Assembly: GCA_051650265.1 (NCBI GenBank) | Contig: JBOFIR010000221.1 | Location: 1 to 11,022 of the forward strand | DNA from: JBOFEH01 sp051650265 | GTDB taxonomy: Bacteria; Bacillota; Clostridia; Lachnospirales; Cellulosilyticaceae | Direction of reading: 5' to 3' | DNA: 11,022 nucleotides | Shown: positions 1 through 5,645 of the stretch, piece after piece | Layout: every line of letters begins with the position of its first letter | Numbering within the stretch: the stretch's first letter is position 1 | The notes under the pieces: generated by a model | What the model was told of the DNA's origin: nothing | Databases searched by the model: none | The model's input: only the letters and a program-made list of their open reading frames with translations | Program-made: the position numbers and the translations under genes

Positions 1-144
1 AAAAATAAGTATGAAAAGTTTATTGAGTGTCTGCGTGAAAAAGATATTTCTTTTAAGGCTGGTGTATTTCAAGCAGATATGAAAGTTGCATTGGTTAATG
101 ATGGGCCAATTACTATATTATTAGATAGTAGTAAATTATTCTAG
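1..144 (+). CDS. dtd: D-aminoacyl-tRNA deacylase, C-terminal end (partial)
   Basis: This is the last 47 codons of a gene that begins before the window, in frame from base 1 and ending in TAG at 142-144. The visible residues include GVFQADMKVALVNDGPITIL. They match the C-terminus of the DTD family, including the NDGPIT segment that carries the Gly-cisPro motif near the active site. DTD enzymes remove D-amino acids (and mischarged glycine) from tRNA in the cytoplasm, as proofreading in translation. The other family motif, SQxT, would lie upstream and is not visible. The gene order dtd, metallo-beta-lactamase-fold hydrolase, hemZ is common in Clostridia, often with relA upstream, and it supports the call. 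Identification is firm although only about a third of the protein is present. Confidence 0.93.
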   Translation, partial: KNKYEKFIECLREKDISFKAGVFQADMKVALVNDGPITILLDSSKLF

Positions 145-171
145 GGGGTGTTAGCTAACACCTCCTTTATT
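144..171 (+). terminator. Palindromic hairpin after dtd, possible weak terminator or attenuator
   Basis: Bases 144-154 and 155-165 form an 11-bp inverted repeat with one G-T pair. The core GGTGTTAGCTAACACC is a perfect 16-bp palindrome, so a real RNA hairpin would open a loop of about four bases. TTTATT follows. The hairpin starts at the last base of the dtd stop codon, 39 bases before the next gene's ribosome site. It may partly terminate transcription, protect the 3' end of an upstream message, or bind a protein as DNA. The T-run is short, so full termination is doubtful. Confidence 0.5.
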
Positions 172-209
172 AAATGAAAAGAGATCGATAAAATAGGAGG
201 ATCATTAGG

Positions 210-848
210 ATGAGAATAGATACATTAACAGTGGGGATGCTACAAGAGCATACGTATATTGTAAGTGATGAAGTGACTAAGGCGGCAGTGATTATTGATC
301 CTGGCGCAGATGCGGGGAGAATAATAGACTTTGTAAAGAATAACGAATTAGATGTGAAAAAGATTTTATTAACACATGGGCATTTTGACCATATTGGTGC
401 AGTGCCTGAGTTGCGAACAGCCATTGGGTGTGGGGTGATTGCACATGAAGTGGCACCTATGTATCTAGAGAAACCAGAGAATAACCTATCTCGTGTATTT
501 GGACACAATGATCTGCAGTTTGCGGCAGATGAATATGTAGGTGATCAAGATCTGATTTGTATTGAAGGTAGTGATACATTGACATTTGAGGTAATATTTG
601 CTCCAGGGCATACAGCTGATGGCGTTGCTTTTTATCATAGAGCATCAGGAAATGCATTTGTCGGTGATATTATTTTTAGAGGATCTGTAGGAAGATCAGA
701 TCATCCAGGTGGCAATGCTGCGCACCTCATACACTCTATTCAAACAAAAATCTTTACATTACCAGAGGATGTTGTAGTGCATCCGGGACATGGACCGGCT
801 ACAACAGTTGGTTATGAAAAACGTACAAACCCTTATTTTGAGTGGTAG
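210..848 (+). CDS. Metallo-beta-lactamase-fold hydrolase, glyoxalase II-like
   Basis: This 212-residue protein has the full metal-binding set of the metallo-beta-lactamase superfamily. THGHFDH is at residues 55-61, His134 in APGHT, Asp153 in VGD and His194 in HPGHGP. Length and motif spacing match the small bacterial hydroxyacylglutathione hydrolase-like group, which is usually a cytoplasmic two-zinc enzyme cleaving thiolesters or related esters. The substrate is unknown; many clostridia lack glutathione, so classic glyoxalase II activity should not be assumed. The ATG at 210 has AGGAGG at 195-200. The gene lies between dtd and hemZ, with only 13 bases separating its stop from the hemZ start, which points to co-transcription. 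The family is certain, the reaction is not. Confidence 0.92.
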   Translation: MRIDTLTVGMLQEHTYIVSDEVTKAAVIIDPGADAGRIIDFVKNNELDVKKILLTHGHFDHIGAVPELRTAIGCGVIAHEVAPMYLEKPENNLSRVFGHNDLQFAADEYVGDQDLICIEGSDTLTFEVIFAPGHTADGVAFYHRASGNAFVGDIIFRGSVGRSDHPGGNAAHLIHSIQTKIFTLPEDVVVHPGHGPATTVGYEKRTNPYFEW

Positions 849-850
849 AA

Positions 851-856
851 AGAGGA
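851..856 (+). promoter_or_regulatory. Ribosome binding site that sets the hemZ start
   Basis: AGAGGA lies five bases before the ATG at 862. It supports this ATG over an in-frame ATG at 790, which would overlap the previous gene by 59 bases and add 24 residues not expected in the family. Confidence 0.7.
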
Positions 857-861
857 AACTA

Positions 862-2292
862 ATGATTCAAATAAAATGTGTAGGACATGATACAGCATAT
901 GAACTAGGAAATATTGTCCACTTATTTGAGCCTTATGTAACAACAGAATGGTTATTAGAAAGTAATTGGGATGGCCAAATTGCAGAGGCAAAGTTATATG
1001 AAAATGAGAGCTTGATTGGACAAAAGCAACTTGAAGTAACATGTATTGGTGATGAGATCAAGGACAAGAGAGCAATGAAGAAAGCACTCAAAGCAGTAGC
1101 ATATAGTCTACTAGCTGAAAAGACCCAAAAGCAGATGCCATGGGGGATGCTTACAGGAATTAGACCTACAAAAATTGTCCATGACTACCATGAGCAAGGT
1201 TATACAGATGATAGGATAGAGCAGGAATTAAAAGAGGGATATCATATATCAGATGCAAAGGTCCAATTGATGATGGATGTAGCTAAAGAGGAGCAAAAAA
1301 TATTAGATAAAAATAAGCCTGATGAGATTAACATTTATATAGGCATTCCTTTTTGCCCAACAAGATGCGTATATTGTTCTTTTACAGCGTATTCCTTAGA
1401 GAAGAAAGCAGCGCAAGTTGAACCCTATCTGACAGCGTTGTGCAAGGAAATTAGTTTTATTGCACAGGCTAAGGCGGGGGTACCTATTCGTAGTCTTTAT
1501 ATAGGCGGAGGGACACCGACAAGTTTAAATGAAGATCAGTTAGTAAGATTACTTGCACATATTCAGAGTTGCTTTGTATTAGAAGACATTGAAGAATATA
1601 CATTAGAGGCAGGTAGACCAGATACTATTACGAGAGAAAAACTTCAGATCATGAAGGATTATGGCGTAGGACGTATTTCTATTAATCCACAGACTATGAA
1701 TCAGAAAACGTTGGATGCGATAGGCCGTCATCATACAGTAGAGGATATTCGAGAGGTATTCCATATAGCGAGAGAATTGGGACATACCAATATTAATATG
1801 GATATGATATTAGGCTTGCCAGGTGAGACACCTGAGGATGTGGCATATACTTTAGATGAACTGGAAAAATTAGCACCAGAAAATATTACAGTGCATACAA
1901 TGGCTATTAAGAAAGCATCTCTTCTCAAAGCGCGTGAAGAGGAATATGAACTTACGCAAGTTCAGATCATTGAAGAAATGCTTTCTTTATGTGAGAGAAA
2001 GAGTGAAAAAATGGGGCTTAGACCGTACTATATGTACCGTCAAAAAAACATGCTAGGGAATTTCGAAAATGTAGGCTATGCAAAACCGGGATATGAGTGT
2101 GTCTACAATATAGAAATAATGGAAGAAAAAGAGAGTATTATCGCAGCTGGTGCAGGGGCAATCACTAAAATGGTGTATCAAAAAGGGGAACGTATTGACC
2201 GTGTACCAAATGTTAAGAGTCTAGAAGATTATATTGGACGGATTGACGAAATGATAGAACGTAAGCGATTAGGATTTGAAAAGTATTGCTAG
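862..2292 (+). CDS. hemZ: Radical SAM coproporphyrinogen III dehydrogenase-like protein HemZ
   Basis: This 476-residue protein has the HemN/HemZ radical SAM core. The 4Fe-4S cluster motif CxxxCxxC is at Cys165, Cys169 and Cys172 (FCPTRCVYC). GGGTPT follows at 215-220, with LEAGRPDT and DMILGLPGET further on. The C-terminal stretch YMYRQKNMLGNFENVGYA is characteristic of the HemZ branch. An N-terminal region of about 150 residues before the radical SAM core is also typical of HemZ. Related enzymes oxidatively decarboxylate coproporphyrinogen III to protoporphyrinogen IX without oxygen. In clostridia that lack the rest of the heme pathway, the true substrate of HemZ is unsettled. The start at 862 is chosen from the ribosome site at 851-856. 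It is probably translated in one operon with dtd and the hydrolase, and a strong terminator follows. Confidence 0.93.
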   Translation: MIQIKCVGHDTAYELGNIVHLFEPYVTTEWLLESNWDGQIAEAKLYENESLIGQKQLEVTCIGDEIKDKRAMKKALKAVAYSLLAEKTQKQMPWGMLTGIRPTKIVHDYHEQGYTDDRIEQELKEGYHISDAKVQLMMDVAKEEQKILDKNKPDEINIYIGIPFCPTRCVYCSFTAYSLEKKAAQVEPYLTALCKEISFIAQAKAGVPIRSLYIGGGTPTSLNEDQLVRLLAHIQSCFVLEDIEEYTLEAGRPDTITREKLQIMKDYGVGRISINPQTMNQKTLDAIGRHHTVEDIREVFHIARELGHTNINMDMILGLPGETPEDVAYTLDELEKLAPENITVHTMAIKKASLLKAREEEYELTQVQIIEEMLSLCERKSEKMGLRPYYMYRQKNMLGNFENVGYAKPGYECVYNIEIMEEKESIIAAGAGAITKMVYQKGERIDRVPNVKSLEDYIGRIDEMIERKRLGFEKYC

Positions 2293-2300
2293 CGTATACA

Positions 2301-2349
2301 AAAAAAGAAAGGCAAAGCTGCTGTGGTGCAGGCTTTGCCTTTCTTTTTT
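2301..2349. terminator. Strong, probably bidirectional intrinsic terminator between convergent genes
   Basis: Arms at 2301-2318 and 2332-2349 are complementary over 18 bases. The GC-rich core GGCAAAGC is flanked by an A-run on the left and a T-run on the right. The 13-base interior can fold further (TGC with GCA). Because the stem ends in A6 and T6, the hairpin has a U-tract on either strand. It can end transcription of hemZ from the left and of the minus-strand gene ending at 2368 from the right. Confidence 0.92.
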
Positions 2350-2367
2350 GCTATGACAACAATTAGA

Positions 2368-2670
2368 TTACTGATCTTCACCATTGAGTACAGTGATGTT
2401 ATAGGTACGTGTACTAATGATGCGATGATCACAACATTGCTTACGGTAAGTAAACAAGATCGTGTATTCACCTGGTTGGTGGCCTTCAAAAGTTAGTGTC
2501 AGAACGTCTACAAGATTTTCAAAATGTCTCTTTTTGTCAGTAAGCTCTATAGATTCGGGGATTTCAGGTTCCCAAGCTAAGTATAAAAAAGGTTGTTCTT
2601 GTAAGACGATCACAAAAGGTTCATCTACAGATACAGTAAGATTTTCGACTAAAGGATCAAAAAAGTTCAA
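2368..2670 (-). CDS. Small protein, possible chagasin-like (I42) protease inhibitor
   Basis: This 100-residue protein looks all-beta. Segments such as LTVSVDEPFVIVL, HQPGEYTILFTY and a C-terminal TYNITVL resemble the strand pattern of chagasin/I42 cysteine-protease inhibitors, whose C-terminal half often reads as GxxTIxFxY followed by a final strand. The usual NPTTGY inhibitory loop near the start is not present; EQPFLYLAW stands there instead. This is therefore a divergent member at best, and it may only share the Ig-like fold. There is no signal peptide, whereas many bacterial I42 proteins are exported or membrane-bound. The start is TTG at 2670, chosen because AGAGGTG at 2678-2684 is correctly spaced and an in-frame stop lies just upstream (2677-2679). 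It follows the aminotransferase gene by 73 bases on the same strand and may be co-transcribed. Confidence 0.72.
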   Translation of the reverse strand: MNFFDPLVENLTVSVDEPFVIVLQEQPFLYLAWEPEIPESIELTDKKRHFENLVDVLTLTFEGHQPGEYTILFTYRKQCCDHRIISTRTYNITVLNGEDQ

Positions 2671-2677
2671 AATTAAT

Positions 2678-2684
2678 CACCTCT
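2678..2684 (-). promoter_or_regulatory. Ribosome binding site supporting a TTG start
   Basis: On the minus strand AGAGGTG (continuing AT) lies seven bases before TTG at 2670-2668. No ATG occurs at a suitable distance in this frame and a TGA is in frame at 2679-2677, so this site fixes the unusual start codon. Confidence 0.65.
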
Positions 2685-2743
2685 TATAAAAAGTTATTCC
2701 ATAATAATATATGAAACATAGGTAAAAAGATGACTATAGGAAA

Positions 2744-3985
2744 TTAATGCATACAAGAGATGATATTTAAAAATTTATCAACTTCCTCAAATGTATTGTA
2801 GAGGCCAAGACTTATTCGTACCATGCCTTTTTTGCCATAATAGAGTGGCATGATATCGGGAGGAAGCGACATTGAATCGAATAGACGATTCACATAAGGG
2901 TGAGCACAGAATTTACCACAACGGGTAGCAATACCGAACTGTTCGGATAAGGTGTATGAAACTTCCATATAAGTTTTTGTCTTGATATTAAATGGAATGA
3001 TGCCCATTCGATCTGCTATTTGGTGTGAATCGCCATAGAGAATAATATGATCCATAGCCCTTAAATTTTGGAGTAAATAGTCTTTGAGTTGTGTTTCATA
3101 GGTGACAATGTTGTCAAAACCTATTGTCTGTAAGGTAGAGAGTGCAGCGTCTATCGCAATGGTACCTAGTAGATTTTGAGTGCCAGCTTCAAAACAAAAA
3201 GGGTATAGATTAAGGGTGTAATCCGTATCGTCTACCCGTGATACAGTGCCACCGCCTAATAAAAAAGGACGATAAGAGGTATCGCTAAATCGTCCAACAA
3301 TCACACCTGAGCCATAAGGAGCATACATCTTATGACCTGAAAAGACCAAAAAGTCTATCCAGTCATTATCATTAGAACCCAGCATATTAATCGGTTCATG
3401 GGCAATAAGTTGTGCGGCATCTACGATGATTTTGGCACCGTAAGAGTGGGCGAGTTTAGCAATCGCATGAATAGGATTTTTATAGCCTGTTACATTAGAA
3501 GCGGCGGTAATGCAGACCCATTTGATTTGGCCAGAATGTTGCTTAAGAGATGCCTCGATAGTTTCTAAACTGATTCTGCCATATGGATCAACTTCCACAT
3601 GAATAGGTGTACCTGTCAATCGCCAAGGCAGGTCGTTTGAATGATGTTCCATACGACTAATGAGCACTTTTTCTTTTTTATCTGTAATGAGTGCATGTGC
3701 TAATAAGTTAATGCCTTCAGTCGTATTTTTGGTATAAATAACAGTATACTGAGAGGACTCATCAAGTCCTAAAAAATTCAAAATGTTTTTTTTGGATTTA
3801 GCATAGGCTATGGTGGAACGATCACTATTTTGACTCGTACCACGTCCGATAGAACTATAATAAGGGAGAGCATTTTGGATGGCTTCATTAACTGCAATAA
3901 ATGGTGGTGTTGTGGCTGCATTGTCAAAGTTAATAAGAGGAGAGGAATCAGAATCTGATAAGTTAAATAAAGATCTAAAAGGCAT
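2744..3985 (-). CDS. Class V aminotransferase, cysteine desulfurase-like (SufS/Csd type)
   Basis: This 413-residue protein belongs to the PLP-dependent fold-type I, class V family. Visible features are FDNAATT at 20-26, MEHHSNDLPW at 112-121, the PLP-binding aspartate in DAAQ (Asp189), and SGHK with the Schiff-base Lys219. A cysteine sits where SufS-type enzymes have the persulfide-forming residue: Cys360 in TRCGKFCAHP. Arg390 in VRISLGLYNT matches the substrate carboxylate-binding arginine. Such enzymes take sulfur from cysteine as a persulfide, giving alanine. No SufU, IscU or other suf gene is nearby, so this may be a specialised desulfurase, a selenocysteine lyase or a related enzyme. ATG at 3985 has AGGAGG at 3997-3992. 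Upstream, TATACT (4032-4027) could be a -10 box but its -35 is poor. The I42-like gene follows. Confidence 0.88.
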   Translation of the reverse strand: MPFRSLFNLSDSDSSPLINFDNAATTPPFIAVNEAIQNALPYYSSIGRGTSQNSDRSTIAYAKSKKNILNFLGLDESSQYTVIYTKNTTEGINLLAHALITDKKEKVLISRMEHHSNDLPWRLTGTPIHVEVDPYGRISLETIEASLKQHSGQIKWVCITAASNVTGYKNPIHAIAKLAHSYGAKIIVDAAQLIAHEPINMLGSNDNDWIDFLVFSGHKMYAPYGSGVIVGRFSDTSYRPFLLGGGTVSRVDDTDYTLNLYPFCFEAGTQNLLGTIAIDAALSTLQTIGFDNIVTYETQLKDYLLQNLRAMDHIILYGDSHQIADRMGIIPFNIKTKTYMEVSYTLSEQFGIATRCGKFCAHPYVNRLFDSMSLPPDIMPLYYGKKGMVRISLGLYNTFEEVDKFLNIISCMH

Positions 3986-4057
3986 AAAAAACCTCCTTTC
4001 TAATACCCTTTATTTATATGAGACTGAGTATAGAGATAGAATAATAAGCATAAAACC

Positions 4058-4098
4058 AAGAATCCCCTATTAGTAGAGATAACTAATAGGGGATTCTT
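4058..4098 (-). terminator. Intrinsic terminator of the permease gene
   Basis: Arms at 4058-4074 and 4082-4098 are perfectly complementary over 17 bases (AAGAATCCCCTATTAGT and its reverse complement) around a 7-base loop. On the minus strand the stem is followed by TTGGTTTTATG, a moderately T-rich tract. It starts ten bases after the permease stop codon, as expected for its terminator, and it insulates the aminotransferase gene. Confidence 0.88.
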
Positions 4099-4107
4099 AA
4101 TGAAAAA

Positions 4108-5442
4108 TTAATTATTATCTTGGAGTTTTTTGTAAACGTAGAATGGAATTCCGATAAACATCAGAATAAACATCCACATCGCTGATTCTGAGCCTGCACC
4201 ATAGATAATATAGATGGCATAGAAGAAGGCAATCAGTGATAAGAAACTATGCTTGATAAAGCTGATCCAAGAGAACTTGATTTCTTTTTTGAAGGTTAAG
4301 ATAATCTCGGCACAAGCTGTGAGTGCATAGGCAGGGATAAAAGCAAGTGTTGCAAGATTAATCATAAAATCAAAAGCAGAAGTTAAGTTAGAAGAGTAGT
4401 TGAGAATTAATAATAAATTTGTACACAAACTACTAATCATTAAAGATACATATGGTGTACGGTATTTTGGATGTACTTTAGCAAAGAACTTAGGGAAGAG
4501 ATTGTCTTCGCCCGCAGCAAAAGAGAGTCTCGCTGTTGTCAAAATCCAGCCTACTGCTGCACCACCAGCAGAGATCACGATACCGAGAGATATGAAACTA
4601 CCACCCCAAGATAAGCCTGTAATATGGTTGATAATATCAGCCAGTGGAGCTGGTGAATTTGCCAGATCCGCTTGAGGCATAGCGCCCATAGCCAAAACAG
4701 ATAAGAATAGGTAAATCACTGCAGCAAGTAGTGTGCCGAGGAATGTACTACGCTTAATGTTACGCTCTGGGTTCTTGATTTCACCACCAGATACAGCAGC
4801 ACTTTCAAGACCAATAAAAGACCAAAGCGTGATTGCTATGGCAGCAGGTAGTGCGCCAAATCCTGTGACTTCTGGGGAAGATGCAGTGTGTAAGTACTCA
4901 GGGTTAAAGCCCCAAAGTGCAATAACCATAAAGATGAAGATCACACCTAATTTGATAACAGTAGTGATAACGCTGACGATACCAGCATCTTTAACACCAC
5001 GATAGTTAATCCAAGTAAATAGCCACAAAATAGCTGAAGAAACGCCAAAGGCAAGTAGGCCATTTTCTCCAAGGGCAGGAATAAATGTGGTCATATAACG
5101 GATAACAGCTGTCATAATAGCAGCATTACCAATCCAAGAACCAATCCAGAATGTCCAGCTTACAAGAAAGGCTGTGAACTCACCAAACGCCTTGTTTGTA
5201 TAAACAATAGGACCACCAGAAGTAGGATAAAGGCTACCTAAGTTAGCGAATGAAAGGGCAAGGATTACGGATCCGATACCGGTAATAATCCAAGCTAAAA
5301 TAGTGATAGAGGGACTAGATGCTTGTGCTAAGCTTTGTGGAGAGGTGAAAATCCCAGACCCCATCATATTGCCAACAACAATAGCTGTTGCGGCAGCAAG
5401 GCCAAGCTCCCTTTTTAAAGTGGGTTGATTATTTTTGCTCAT
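4108..5442 (-). CDS. APC-family amino acid/polyamine antiporter (AdiC/PotE-like)
   Basis: This 444-residue, strongly hydrophobic protein probably has 12 membrane segments. It shows the amino acid-polyamine-organocation signature: GNMMGSGIF at 24-32 (unwound TM1 substrate site), YPTSGGPIVY at 72-81, SWIGN at 102-106, LWSFIGLESA at 206-215, and KNPERN at 223-228. These closely parallel the basic amino acid/polyamine antiporter group. Trp207 and Trp299 (AVGWIL) align by eye with the substrate-gating tryptophans of AdiC. It probably sits in the cytoplasmic membrane and exchanges an amino acid for its decarboxylated or deiminated product, but no decarboxylase lies next to it, so the substrate is open. 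ATG at 5442 has AAGGAGAT just upstream. It is monocistronic: its own promoter (5491-5519), a candidate operator (5472-5500) and its own terminator. Confidence 0.9.
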   Translation of the reverse strand: MSKNNQPTLKRELGLAAATAIVVGNMMGSGIFTSPQSLAQASSPSITILAWIITGIGSVILALSFANLGSLYPTSGGPIVYTNKAFGEFTAFLVSWTFWIGSWIGNAAIMTAVIRYMTTFIPALGENGLLAFGVSSAILWLFTWINYRGVKDAGIVSVITTVIKLGVIFIFMVIALWGFNPEYLHTASSPEVTGFGALPAAIAITLWSFIGLESAAVSGGEIKNPERNIKRSTFLGTLLAAVIYLFLSVLAMGAMPQADLANSPAPLADIINHITGLSWGGSFISLGIVISAGGAAVGWILTTARLSFAAGEDNLFPKFFAKVHPKYRTPYVSLMISSLCTNLLLILNYSSNLTSAFDFMINLATLAFIPAYALTACAEIILTFKKEIKFSWISFIKHSFLSLIAFFYAIYIIYGAGSESAMWMFILMFIGIPFYVYKKLQDNN

Positions 5443-5471
5443 TTTAATCTCCTTATGTCAAAATCGTTCCA

Positions 5472-5500
5472 GTAATATAAGTACTAGGGTATTATATTAC
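5472..5500. promoter_or_regulatory. Inverted repeat overlapping the permease promoter, candidate operator
   Basis: GTAATATAA (5472-5480) and TTATATTAC (5492-5500) form a perfect 9-bp dyad with an 11-base spacer. The centres of the arms are 20 bases apart, about two DNA turns, as expected for a dimeric repressor. The dyad covers the -10 box and the predicted transcription start of the permease promoter. Only one arm would lie in the transcript, so it cannot act as an RNA hairpin there. The regulator is not identified. Confidence 0.55.
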
Positions 5501-5519
5501 ATTATGTCCTTTTTTTCTA
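5491..5519 (-). promoter_or_regulatory. Sigma-A-type promoter of the permease gene
   Basis: On the minus strand, TAGAAA (5519-5514, four of six matches to TTGACA) and a perfect TATAAT (5496-5491) are separated by exactly 17 bases. Transcription would start near 5484, giving a leader of about 40 bases before the ATG at 5442. Confidence 0.65.
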
Positions 5520-5586
5520 TACTGTATCATAGCTTTTTATCATGCAAAAAACCTACCTACCTACTCACTCAATCGTACGCATTCCA

Positions 5587-5592
5587 TATAAT
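5587..5592 (+). promoter_or_regulatory. Candidate -10 box for the GLUG-protein gene
   Basis: A perfect TATAAT lies 53 bases before the first ATG of the GLUG gene, and no terminator stands between them. The -35 region is poor: CTCACT at 5564-5569 is 17 bases away and matches TTGACA at three positions. The upstream DNA carries short tandem tetranucleotides (CCTA three times at 5552-5563, CTCA twice at 5564-5571). A weak or activator-dependent promoter is the reasonable reading. Confidence 0.4.
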
Positions 5593-5645
5593 GGTTATAG
5601 GAAAAGAATTCTAAAAATTGTAAAAACAAGAAGAGGAAGGTAACA

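Noticed and set aside
790..861. Longer N-terminus for HemZ starting at ATG 790
   Set aside because: It would overlap the hydrolase gene by 59 bases and the added 24 residues read as out-of-frame translation of that gene. The ATG at 862 has AGAGGA correctly placed and matches the usual HemZ start.
5519..5527. ATACTGTAT palindrome next to the permease -35 as a second operator
   Set aside because: The arms are only four bases, expected by chance in AT-rich DNA, and less convincing than the 9-bp dyad at 5472-5500.
5552..5571. CCTA x3 and CTCA x2 as a phase-variable repeat in the GLUG promoter
   Set aside because: Three and two copies are too few to expect slipped-strand variation. Noted only as local composition near a weak -35 region.
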